Assembly: GCF_000272105.2 (NCBI RefSeq)
Contig: NZ_AJZD02000022.1
Span: 1 to 34,262, forward strand
DNA length: 34,262 nucleotides
DNA from: Vibrio splendidus 12E03
GTDB lineage: Bacteria > Pseudomonadota > Gammaproteobacteria > Enterobacterales > Vibrionaceae
Reading direction: 5' to 3'
Shown here: in pieces, positions 8,756-16,701 of the stretch
How the letters are laid out: every line of letters starts with the position of its first letter
How positions within the stretch are numbered: the stretch's first letter is position 1
Position numbers and translations under genes: made by a program
Notes under the pieces: model-generated
The model's database searches: none
Told to the model about the DNA's origin: nothing
Seen by the model: only the letters and a program-made list of their open reading frames with translations

Positions 8756-10855
8756 TTAATTACCAACAGCTTGTACTATACGTATCTGTTTTTCATCCGG
8801 TATCTCTTGGTAAGACAAGACTCTCAAGCTTGGGATCGTGTTTTTCACGAACTTAGCCAGAGTCGAACGCAACACGCCAGAGGTCAATAGTACCGCGGGC
8901 TCACCTTTCAGCTCTTGCTCTTGTGTAGCGTGGCTGAGGGAGGTCTGTAAACGTTCGGCTAAACCAGGTTCAATACCAGCAGATTCTCCGCCGGATGCCT
9001 GCATGGTTTGATGCAAGATTTGTTCCAACTCAGGAATCAAGGTTATCACTGGTAATTCTGGCTCTATACCATTGATTTCTTGAACAATTAATCGTTTCAA
9101 TGAGATACGAACCGCCGCAGTAAGTATGTCAGGTTCTTGACTCTTACCTGAATACTCCGACAAAGTTTGGACTATGGTTCGAATGTCACGAATTGGAATC
9201 GCTTCATTCAGCAGGTTCTGTAGCACTTTCACAACCACACCCAACTGCAATTGATCCGGTACAAAGCCTTCCACCAGCTTAGGTGTTGAGCGACTGAGCA
9301 TCTCAAGCAAGTTCTGAACTTCTTCGTGGCCAATGAGCTGTGATGCATTGTTGGTTAGCAGCTGGCTAAGGTGTGTCGCCAGTACGGTAGAAGAATCTAC
9401 AACGGTATAACCTAGAGCTTGTGCGTGTTCACGCTGCTCTTCACGAATCCAAACCGCTTCAAGGCCAAAGGCAGGGTCAATCGTCGGCTCGCCATCGATC
9501 ATCCCATAGACTTGACCTGGGTTAATCGCGAGCTCCATGTCTGGCTTAATCTCAGCTTCACCCACAGCAACACCCATAAGGGTAATTCGGTAGCTGTTTG
9601 GTGTCAGTTCTAGGTTATCGCGAATGTGTACTGCTGGGATCAAGAAACCAAAGTCTTGAGACAGCTTTTTACGCACACCTTTAACGCGTTCAAGCAATTC
9701 CCCGCCTTGGTCTCTGTCAACCAAAGGAATTAAACGGTAACCCACTTCTAAACCAATAATATCGACAGGTTGAACATCATCCCAAGAGAGCTCCTTCTGA
9801 GAGCCCGCTTCTCCATTCGCTTCAACCGTCGCCGGAAGGTTGGGTTGTTCAGCCTTCTTCTTGTTCTTTTTATCGATGTAATACGCCCCCGCTCCTGCAA
9901 CGATGGCAAGGCTCAAGAATGAGAAGTGCGGCATGCCAGGAACAATACCCATAATGCCAAGGATGGCGGCAGTGATCATAAGGGCTTTAGGGTTGTCGAA
10001 CATTTGGAAGACAAGTTGCTCACCCATATCTTCATCAGTATTTTGGCGCGTTACCATCATTGCAGCTGCGATCGACAATAATAGAGACGGAATTTGTGCT
10101 ACCAGACCATCACCGATAGTCAGTAGTGTATAGATTTCGATTGCTTCGCCAAAACCAAGGTCAAACTGAGCCATACCAATGCTCAAGCCACCAATGATGT
10201 TGATGAATAAGATTAAGATACCAGCGATCGCATCGCCTTTAACAAACTTAGAAGCACCGTCCATCGAACCGTAGAAGTCAGCTTCTTTGGTTACTTCAAA
10301 ACGTCTCAGACGCGCCTGGTCTTGGTCGATCAAACCTGCGTTCAAGTCGGCATCGATTGCCATCTGTTTACCCGGTAAGGCGTCTAACGTGAAACGCGCG
10401 CTTACTTCCGAGATACGACCCGCACCTTTTGTTACAACCATGAAGTTGATGATCATAAGAATCAAGAACACCACTAGACCTACCGCATAGTTACCACCGA
10501 TAACCACGTTACCGAAGGCTTCAATCACATTACCGGCTGCGTCGCCACCTTCATGACCATGGAGCAATACCACACGTGTCGAAGCAACGTTCAAGGCCAA
10601 CCGAAGTAGAGTCGCAATCAGCAGGACGGTTGGGAATGCAGCGAAGTCTAAAGGCCTGCGGGTATATACCGAGACCAGTAGCACAACCATAGACAGTGCA
10701 ATGTTGAAGGTGAAGAACATATCCAACAAGAAAGCTGGAATGGGCAACACCACCATAGCAAGCGTTGCAAGTACCATAACAGGTGCACCAATCGCAGGCA
10801 TGGCACGGTTAGGGATTTTAGGTAGCTTGTCCGCAAAAGGCAGGGAGAATTTCAT
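8756..10855 (-). CDS. flhA: FlhA, export-gate protein of the flagellar type III apparatus
   Basis: A full-length FlhA of 699 residues. The N-terminal half holds about eight membrane segments and the family signature in a cytoplasmic loop (147-174, RISEVSARFTLDALPGK and following). A linker near 330-350 leads to the soluble C-terminal domain that forms a nonameric ring and receives substrate-chaperone complexes such as FliS-flagellin and FlaI-type chaperones with FliD. It works with FlhB and FliPQR to move substrates using the proton motive force. The ATG at 10855 has no obvious Shine-Dalgarno sequence. It is first in the flhAFG-fliA-che-par unit, about 88 nt downstream of a predicted sigma-54 start. 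Confidence 0.98.
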   Translation of the reverse strand: MKFSLPFADKLPKIPNRAMPAIGAPVMVLATLAMVVLPIPAFLLDMFFTFNIALSMVVLLVSVYTRRPLDFAAFPTVLLIATLLRLALNVASTRVVLLHGHEGGDAAGNVIEAFGNVVIGGNYAVGLVVFLILMIINFMVVTKGAGRISEVSARFTLDALPGKQMAIDADLNAGLIDQDQARLRRFEVTKEADFYGSMDGASKFVKGDAIAGILILFINIIGGLSIGMAQFDLGFGEAIEIYTLLTIGDGLVAQIPSLLLSIAAAMMVTRQNTDEDMGEQLVFQMFDNPKALMITAAILGIMGIVPGMPHFSFLSLAIVAGAGAYYIDKKNKKKAEQPNLPATVEANGEAGSQKELSWDDVQPVDIIGLEVGYRLIPLVDRDQGGELLERVKGVRKKLSQDFGFLIPAVHIRDNLELTPNSYRITLMGVAVGEAEIKPDMELAINPGQVYGMIDGEPTIDPAFGLEAVWIREEQREHAQALGYTVVDSSTVLATHLSQLLTNNASQLIGHEEVQNLLEMLSRSTPKLVEGFVPDQLQLGVVVKVLQNLLNEAIPIRDIRTIVQTLSEYSGKSQEPDILTAAVRISLKRLIVQEINGIEPELPVITLIPELEQILHQTMQASGGESAGIEPGLAERLQTSLSHATQEQELKGEPAVLLTSGVLRSTLAKFVKNTIPSLRVLSYQEIPDEKQIRIVQAVGN

Positions 10856-10953
10856 AAATCTAGACAGTTTCGCTATGTTGTAGCTCTCTGAACAAGTGGA
10901 TTAGGTCTTAGTCAGGGCTGTTTGCTATGGGCTTATAATGTTCAGGCTACTAC

Positions 10954-10970
10954 AGCAAACACTGTACCAA
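10954..10970 (-). promoter_or_regulatory. Sigma-54 promoter for flhA-flhF-flhG-fliA-cheYZAB-parC-parP
   Basis: The minus strand reads TGGTAC-N5-TTGCT against the consensus TGGCAC-N5-TTGCW, with one mismatch in the -24 box and the required 12-bp spacing between GG and GC. The start would be near 10943. It sits in the 210-bp gap between flhB and flhA, where a class II or III flagellar promoter is expected. The activator (FlrA or FlrC) cannot be told from sequence. Confidence 0.85.
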
Positions 10971-11065
10971 CATCTCACGTCAAATTATCGCCATCACCTC
11001 TATAAAAGGAAGATTAGCTAGCTCGCTATTATCAGGGTTCATCACGCAGAGCTCAAGCAATTGAT

Positions 11066-12196
11066 CTAATGACGTAAATCAGGTGGGATCGGCATATTAG
11101 AATCTTGCAGTTTTGGTCGCTCACCACCTCGTTTTCGGTACTGTTTAAGCTGGAAAACATATGCAAGCACTTGTGCAACTGCCGTAAACAGACCGTCAGG
11201 AATTTGTTGTTCTAGCTCAGTGGTGTGATAAAGCGCCCTCGCCAATGGCGGCGCTGGAACGATATAGATGTCGTTTGCACGCGCAATCTCTCGGATCTTC
11301 ATCGCCATGTGGTCGACACCTTTAGCAACCACAATTGGTGCTTTGTCTTGATTCTGCTTGTAGCGCAGCGCCACTGAAAAGTGTTCCGGGTTGGTCACAA
11401 TCACATCCGCTTGAGGGACATCAGCCATCATGCGACGCTGAGCCGCTTCCCTTTGAAGCATACGAATTCGGCCTTTCACTTCCGGCTTACCTTCAGTGTC
11501 TTTGAATTCGTCTTTGACTTCTTGTTTGGTCATCTTCAATTGATCGGCGTGTTGCCAGATCTGGAACGGAATATCAATCGCCACCACAATCAGCAGTGAG
11601 CAGCTGATCAACAGGATGAAGTTGAGCAAGATATCCAAGGCATGAAAGATGTTCTGTGGGTACACATCCATACTCAGCTGCATTAAATCATGCTGAGAGG
11701 CTTGAATCAGATAAATCGCCATCCCCGATACGAGCGCTACTTTAAGAATAGACTTGAGCAGTTCAACCCAACTTTGCAGGCCAAACATACGCTTGATCCC
11801 ACTCAGTGGGTTGAGCTTAGACGCCTTTGGCATCGCCGCTTGCATTGAGAAGTTAATCCCACCGACACCCGCAGCGCCGATGACGGCAGCAACAAACAAG
11901 GTTATCAGTATCAAAAACAGCGGAAAAAGCAGGTTCACCAGTGCGCCACCAGCGATTTCAAGCAGCTTATTGGTGTCAAAGATTTCGTCGCGACTCAAAG
12001 AGAACAGACGTTGCATCGCCTCGAACAAAGCCTTCGCCATCGATTCGCCAAACCACATTAATGCAATCGCACCGACAATTAGTACCGATGCTGACGCTAG
12101 CTCTTTTGACCTTGCAACCTGCCCTTTCTCTTTGGCCTGTTGCAAGCGTTTGGGTGTTGCGTCTTCTGTGCGTTCTTGACCGTCTGACTCTGCCAT
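11066..12196 (-). CDS. flhB: FlhB, export-gate protein and substrate-specificity switch
   Basis: A 376-residue FlhB. Four membrane segments (about 33-53, 85-115, 145-165 and 187-208) precede a cytoplasmic domain. The self-cleavage motif NPEH is at 269-272, exactly where E. coli and Salmonella FlhB have N269-P270. Cleavage, together with the FliK ruler, switches export from rod and hook proteins to filament proteins. The short Pro-containing tail after about 355 is typical. The ATG at 12196 has a good AGGAGA ribosome site and follows the fliR stop by 9 bp, making it the last gene of the fliK operon before the flhA promoter. Confidence 0.97.
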   Translation of the reverse strand: MAESDGQERTEDATPKRLQQAKEKGQVARSKELASASVLIVGAIALMWFGESMAKALFEAMQRLFSLSRDEIFDTNKLLEIAGGALVNLLFPLFLILITLFVAAVIGAAGVGGINFSMQAAMPKASKLNPLSGIKRMFGLQSWVELLKSILKVALVSGMAIYLIQASQHDLMQLSMDVYPQNIFHALDILLNFILLISCSLLIVVAIDIPFQIWQHADQLKMTKQEVKDEFKDTEGKPEVKGRIRMLQREAAQRRMMADVPQADVIVTNPEHFSVALRYKQNQDKAPIVVAKGVDHMAMKIREIARANDIYIVPAPPLARALYHTTELEQQIPDGLFTAVAQVLAYVFQLKQYRKRGGERPKLQDSNMPIPPDLRH

Positions 12197-12205
12197 TTCA
12201 GTCTC

Positions 12206-12988
12206 CTAGCAATCTAACCGGATTAGACGACATATCTGTTGTTCGCCCTGCATCCAGAATAGCTCATAGTGACTATACAAGCCGCCAAGGATGTACCAAC
12301 AAAGTAACAGGCCCACGAGTAGCGCAAATGCAAAACCCAAAGAAAAGATGTTTAATTGAGGTGCCGCACGCGTCATTACACCAAACGACAAGTTAATTGT
12401 TAACAGCGCGATAATGCCCGACAAGGACATCGCCAATGCCGTTTTGAACATGATACCGAGCCACAACGCGAGCTCTCGAAAATCAACAGAGCTCAACGAT
12501 CCACTGCCAATCGGCAAGGTCTTAAAGCTAAACACCACCAGCTGCAGCATTTTCAAGTGACCATCGGTCGCCAAGAAAAACATGGTCGCAAGCAGCATGA
12601 ACAGTTGACCAAGTACCGGCGTGTTTTGCCCGTTAGCTGGGTCGACCATTGATGCAAAACCCAAACTCGATTGCATACCGAGGATCTGACCCAGCATAAC
12701 AAAGGTTTGAATCATGAACTGGGTAACAAAACCCATGGCCACGCCAATCACAATTTGCTCGAAGACGGTTAGGAAACCTTGGAAAGAGAGCAGTTCAATC
12801 TCTTTGGGAACAGCAGGAATCGCAGGCATCACCGCAAAAGTAATCGCCAAGCCTAAATACAGACGAATACGCGGCGACACGAAGCGTGCCCCTGTTACTG
12901 TCATCACCATCAGCATCGCTGAGATGCGAGTGTATGGCCAAAAATAATTGGCTAACCACTCTAGTACAAGGCTCGTTGGGTATTCCAT
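12206..12988 (-). CDS. fliR: FliR, flagellar export-gate membrane protein
   Basis: A 260-residue protein made almost entirely of hydrophobic helices, the normal length and character of FliR. It contains the conserved stretch GxxLGMQSSLGFASMVDPANG in the middle. One FliR joins five FliP and four FliQ in the helical export channel inside the MS ring, and FlhB wraps around it. The ATG at 12988 is 6 bp after fliQ, and flhB follows after 9 bp. Nothing about it is unusual. Confidence 0.97.
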   Translation of the reverse strand: MEYPTSLVLEWLANYFWPYTRISAMLMVMTVTGARFVSPRIRLYLGLAITFAVMPAIPAVPKEIELLSFQGFLTVFEQIVIGVAMGFVTQFMIQTFVMLGQILGMQSSLGFASMVDPANGQNTPVLGQLFMLLATMFFLATDGHLKMLQLVVFSFKTLPIGSGSLSSVDFRELALWLGIMFKTALAMSLSGIIALLTINLSFGVMTRAAPQLNIFSLGFAFALLVGLLLCWYILGGLYSHYELFWMQGEQQICRLIRLDC

Positions 12989-12994
12989 ATCTGT

Positions 12995-13264
12995 TTAATA
13001 CAGAACTTGCGGCAAGCGTTCGATGAGCTCAAAAAAGAACTCCATCATCATCTGAGTCATCCAGTGAGCAAACATCATCAACGCCAATAACGTCACGATC
13101 AAACGCGGCAGGAAACTCAGTGTTTGTTCGTTGATTGAGGTCGCAGCTTGGAAAACAGCCACAACCAAACCGATCAGTAGGCTAGGAATAATGATGGCGC
13201 AAACCATGATTAATACCATCCAAAGGGCATCTCGGAACAACTCTACGAATATTTCAGGATTCAT
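12995..13264 (-). CDS. fliQ: FliQ, flagellar export-gate membrane protein
   Basis: An 89-residue protein with two hydrophobic hairpin helices (about 13-38 and 52-75), the standard FliQ size and layout. It carries the conserved LLIGLVVAVFQAATSINEQT segment. It forms part of the FliPQR channel. The ATG at 13264 lies 11 bp behind fliP with a G-rich ribosome site. Confidence 0.97.
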   Translation of the reverse strand: MNPEIFVELFRDALWMVLIMVCAIIIPSLLIGLVVAVFQAATSINEQTLSFLPRLIVTLLALMMFAHWMTQMMMEFFFELIERLPQVLY

Positions 13265-13275
13265 TATTCCCCCAG

Positions 13276-14205
13276 CTACAAGGCAAAACTGCCGGCGAGT
13301 GTGGAGAGTATCAAGTTCCAGCCATCAACAAGAACAAACAGCATCAACTTAAACGGCAGCGATACAATCATCGGTGACAACATCATCATACCCATGGCCA
13401 TCAATACCGATGCCACCACCAAGTCGATGATTAGGAACGGCAAGAACAGCATAAAGCCGATTTGGAAAGCCGTTTTCAATTCCGACGTGATAAATGCTGG
13501 AATCAGAACCGCCATCGAAACATCTTCAGGGTTGGTCACTTCCGCACCAGAAATCTCAACAAAGGTTTCAAGATCTTTGATTCGAGTCTGTTTAAGCATG
13601 AAAGATTTAATCGGTTCTTGGGCAACATCAAATGCCTGTCGCGCCGATATCTGTTCATTTAGATAAGGCTGAACTGCTTGTTCGTTAACTTGATTAATGA
13701 CTGGCGACATGATGAAGAAGGTCAAGAATATCGCGATACCAATAATGACTTGGTTAGACGGTGTTTGTTGTAGACCCATCGCCTGACGCAAGATAGACAT
13801 CACGACCACAATACGAGTGAACGACGTCATCAAAATCACCATCGCCGGCAAGAAGCCAAGCATGGTCATTAACGCAAGAATTTGCAGGTTTATCGAGTAG
13901 TCTTCACCACCATTAGCATTGGTTGTCATGGTAAAGGCAGGTATGCCGCCACCATTGCCATTTAAGCTGCCCGTGGTCATGGTTGTCGATTTGGCTTGGT
14001 CTTGTTCCATCGTGCTGATAGTCACCGACTCTGAGCCAACGGTATTCGCAGGAATGACGGTGCCGTCTTCAGCTTGTGCAAATACCGACACACTGAATAC
14101 GATTGAGCATAGGAGAATGAGCTGAACCAACCACACTTTCACCGCTCGGAAAGCTCCGGCTTGGTGAAAGTAAGAGGAGTTCAAAAGTCCGTTACTTGTT
14201 TGCAT
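13276..14205 (-). CDS. fliP: FliP, flagellar export-gate membrane protein with long N-terminal extension
   Basis: A 309-residue FliP. The conserved core begins near residue 80 ([19 protein letters not shown]) and holds four membrane segments and the [17 protein letters not shown] signature. In front of it lies a signal-like hydrophobic segment (about 23-44, ending AQA) and then roughly 35 residues rich in Ser, Thr and Gly. E. coli FliP is about 245 residues, so the extension accounts for the extra length. The ATG at 14205 overlaps fliO by 14 bp. An internal start is possible but would lose the signal peptide that FliP proteins normally have. Confidence 0.96.
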   Translation of the reverse strand: MQTSNGLLNSSYFHQAGAFRAVKVWLVQLILLCSIVFSVSVFAQAEDGTVIPANTVGSESVTISTMEQDQAKSTTMTTGSLNGNGGGIPAFTMTTNANGGEDYSINLQILALMTMLGFLPAMVILMTSFTRIVVVMSILRQAMGLQQTPSNQVIIGIAIFLTFFIMSPVINQVNEQAVQPYLNEQISARQAFDVAQEPIKSFMLKQTRIKDLETFVEISGAEVTNPEDVSMAVLIPAFITSELKTAFQIGFMLFLPFLIIDLVVASVLMAMGMMMLSPMIVSLPFKLMLFVLVDGWNLILSTLAGSFAL

Positions 14206-14632
14206 CTTTTTTTATTAGCTGGGAAAGCTGACTTGAAAATGTACTTTTTTCCAGCATCTCCTGAGTAAGAGGTTTATCGAGCTTAGAGATCAGCTGAATC
14301 GATTGTGTGGTAATCCCTACCAAGAACTGTTCATCACCCGCTTGCACAATAGCGATACGCTCTTTAGTACCAACAGGGATTTGCCTAACAATCGCCAAAC
14401 CTTGTTGATTCGACATCGCAGGCACTTGCATTCGCTTGAGTAGCCAAGCAATAAATAAAATGAAGGCTATAACGAAAATTAGCGACCCAAAGGTGGTCGC
14501 TAAATCGAGAGAAGGCGGCGTTGCTGCAAAGGCAATGGAAGGAGCCGTTAATAGCCCTACTCCCAAGATTCCTCGTAACAAACCTGTCATTCCGAGAAAA
14601 GAGCCCGCCAGTATTTGAGACAAGAAGCTCAT
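14192..14632 (-). CDS. fliO: FliO, assembly factor for the FliP ring
   Basis: A 146-residue protein with a hydrophobic N-terminal segment (about 18-36, signal-like), a transmembrane helix (about 48-65, ending in LLKRM) and a small cytoplasmic domain with the family pattern [20 protein letters not shown]. FliO helps FliP assemble and is the least conserved export-gate gene. The ATG at 14632 shares one base with the fliN stop (TAATG), a typical coupling arrangement. Confidence 0.94.
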   Translation of the reverse strand: MSFLSQILAGSFLGMTGLLRGILGVGLLTAPSIAFAATPPSLDLATTFGSLIFVIAFILFIAWLLKRMQVPAMSNQQGLAIVRQIPVGTKERIAIVQAGDEQFLVGITTQSIQLISKLDKPLTQEMLEKSTFSSQLSQLIKKDANK

Positions 14633-15042
14633 TAACGCAGCTTCTTAATTCGTTCTGTCTGGCTAATAACGTCAGTCAAACGAATACCAAACTTGTCGTT
14701 CACCACAACCACTTCACCGTGAGCAATCAGAGTTCCGTTGACCATCACGTCTAGTGACTCACCAGCGATTCGATCAAGCTCAACAACCGAGCCTTGGTTC
14801 AATTGAAGTAAGTTACGGATACTGATCTGAGAGCGGCCAACTTCCATCGAAATAGTCACTGGAATATCCATAATGGTATCCAGCTTACGACGCTCATCTT
14901 CAGAAATCGGAGATGATGAATCGGTTAGCTCATCAAGTGGTGCCGCAAGCACATCATCAACATCAATTGACGGCGCTGAAGGGTCTTCACCAAGTGCTGC
15001 AGCCCATTCGTCTGCTAGCTTTTGATCTTCACTAGGTTCCAT
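14632..15042 (-). CDS. fliN: FliN, C-ring switch protein
   Basis: I use the ATG at 15042 (MEPSEDQKLADEW), giving 136 residues, because AGGA lies at good spacing before it. A TTG two codons upstream is the only longer option. The N-terminal 55 residues are acidic and flexible. The C-terminal SpoA domain (about 60-134) contains the MDIPVTISMEVGRSQISI pattern. FliN rings form the base of the C ring with FliM and bind FliH during export. The stop overlaps the fliO start by one base. Confidence 0.96.
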   Translation of the reverse strand: MEPSEDQKLADEWAAALGEDPSAPSIDVDDVLAAPLDELTDSSSPISEDERRKLDTIMDIPVTISMEVGRSQISIRNLLQLNQGSVVELDRIAGESLDVMVNGTLIAHGEVVVVNDKFGIRLTDVISQTERIKKLR

Positions 15043-15071
15043 TACCAATTCCTATACTTTTATCTATTTTT

Positions 15072-16115
15072 CTATTCGTCATCATCGCTGTTTTCGAGTT
15101 CAGACATTAAGTCTTTACCTAGAAAAGCGAGATCAGTTTTAACCACATGTGGTCTTTGAATTTTTTCCGAAATCTGTACTGCAAGCTTCTCACCAGAACG
15201 TCCCATTTTCACACGATAAGTCGGCAGTTCTTCGACAAACATCGTTGCGTGCTCAGGCATGTTCATTGGGATAACGTCACCAGGGCGCAGCTCCATTAAG
15301 TCGCGCAGGGAGATGTCTTGCTCTAGAAGGTTGACGCGGAAGTTAACAGGCACGTCCATGATTTCATCACGCAGTGCGGTACTCCAACGAACATCGGTTT
15401 CCATCTTGTCTGATTGAACACCCGCATCAAGCAGTTCACGGATCGGCTCAACCATGGAATAAGGCATGACAACGTGGAAGTCACCACCACCACCATCCAC
15501 TTCAATGTGGAACGAACTCACAACAATCACTTCGGTTGGGCTCACAATGTTCGCCATACTTGGGTTCACTTCAGAATCCAAGTATTCAAACTCAACCCCC
15601 ATCACCGGAGACCATGCTTCTTTGTAATCTTCAAAAACAATTTTCAACAGTAACTGAATGATTCGTCTTTCAGTAGGCGTGAATTCACGACCTTCAATCT
15701 TGGCGTGAAATCGTCCATCGCCGCCAAAAAAGTTCTCTACGAGAATGAAAACCAGACGAGCTTCCATGGTGATGAGTGCCGTACCTTTCAGTGGACGGAA
15801 ACGAACCATGTTTAAACTGGTGGGTACATACAATGTGTTTTGGTACTCACCAAACTTCATCATTTGTACGCCGTTGATCGACACTTCAGCCGTTTTACGT
15901 AACATATTAAACAAGCTGATACGCATATGACGTGCGAAACGCTCGTTAATAAGTTCAAGGGTCGGCATTCGACCACGGACGATTCGATCTTGAGATGAGA
16001 AGTCGAAATTGACCGCATTGTCATTTTCGGTTTCTAAGACATCTTCAACTTCTTCAACATCATCAACGCCATGTAACAGCGCATCAATTTCGTCTTGGCT
16101 TAATAAATCGGTCAC
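15072..16115 (-). CDS. fliM: FliM, C-ring switch protein and CheY target
   Basis: A 347-residue FliM from a GTG at 16115, with TAGGT as ribosome site. Residues 1-16 (MTDLLSQDEIDALLHG) are the classic CheY-P-binding peptide. An acidic linker follows, then the middle domain (about 45-235) that touches FliG, and a C-terminal SpoA domain that pairs with FliN. Binding of CheY-P at the N-terminus changes rotation. It starts 7 bp after fliL. The N-terminal peptide resembles the three CheA linker repeats and the CheZ tail. Confidence 0.98.
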   Translation of the reverse strand: MTDLLSQDEIDALLHGVDDVEEVEDVLETENDNAVNFDFSSQDRIVRGRMPTLELINERFARHMRISLFNMLRKTAEVSINGVQMMKFGEYQNTLYVPTSLNMVRFRPLKGTALITMEARLVFILVENFFGGDGRFHAKIEGREFTPTERRIIQLLLKIVFEDYKEAWSPVMGVEFEYLDSEVNPSMANIVSPTEVIVVSSFHIEVDGGGGDFHVVMPYSMVEPIRELLDAGVQSDKMETDVRWSTALRDEIMDVPVNFRVNLLEQDISLRDLMELRPGDVIPMNMPEHATMFVEELPTYRVKMGRSGEKLAVQISEKIQRPHVVKTDLAFLGKDLMSELENSDDDE

Positions 16116-16122
16116 AAATTAC

Positions 16123-16611
16123 CTATTGAATTACGAAGTCAGTGAATAACACTTTTTCAATCACAGGCTGGCCAACAGCTTGAGCCAGGCTTGCTTTAAT
16201 ATCTTCTGTTGCCTTATTACGCAGTTCCACGCGGCCTGTTGGTGAGCGCAATTGATCAACCGTTGCCGAAGCGAACGTGGCCAGTAGCGTACTTTCTACA
16301 AGTGGAGAGTGGTAACGAGCCAGGTCTTCATTCTTACTGCCACGTACCATGAGCTGTGCTTTTATCTGAACTAGGCGATCTTTTTTGTCACCTGTCACAT
16401 TAAACAAGAAGGGCTGAGGAATATTAACATACATAACCGGCTCTGCAGCGACCACAGCCGTTGCTGGCTGAGACTGAGATTCAGAGGCGCTATCGTCAGA
16501 ACCTAAGAAAAAGTACAGCGCACCACCTATACCAAGCAGTAACACAACTACGGCAATAATAATTATAAGGAGCTTGCTCTTCCCTTTAGGTGCATCTTGT
16601 TCTTCGGCCAT
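16123..16611 (-). CDS. fliL: FliL, basal-body protein associated with stators
   Basis: A 162-residue protein with a short cytoplasmic Lys-rich head, one membrane helix (about 14-36) and a periplasmic domain (about 60-162) containing YVNIPQPFLFNV and the ending FTDFVIQ, typical of FliL. It forms rings around the stator units and supports torque under load. The ATG at 16611 lies 90 bp after the fliK stop, in a gap that holds three short degenerate repeats, and fliM follows after 7 bp. Confidence 0.95.
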   Translation of the reverse strand: MAEEQDAPKGKSKLLIIIIAVVVLLLGIGGALYFFLGSDDSASESQSQPATAVVAAEPVMYVNIPQPFLFNVTGDKKDRLVQIKAQLMVRGSKNEDLARYHSPLVESTLLATFASATVDQLRSPTGRVELRNKATEDIKASLAQAVGQPVIEKVLFTDFVIQ

Positions 16612-16629
16612 ATCTTACTCTAACTTCCT

Positions 16630-16681
16630 GTTCTTGCGATTAACTGATGGTTCTTTTTATTAACTGGTTTTTTCTATTAAC
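16630..16681. repeat. Three imperfect 15-bp repeats between fliK and fliL
   Basis: Plus-strand copies at 16630-16644, 16650-16664 and 16667-16681 share the pattern GTTCTT-N3-ATTAAC with a few changes. They fill most of the 90-bp gap between the fliK stop and the fliL start. The purpose is unknown. They could bind a protein or affect the mRNA between the two genes. Confidence 0.7.
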
Positions 16682-16701
16682 CAAGCGTTCTTAGCCTGAT
16701 A

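Noticed and set aside
11754..12396. Long plus-strand open frames (over 140 codons) over flhB and fliR
   Set aside because: They mirror the codon structure of the minus-strand genes and have no recognisable protein features.
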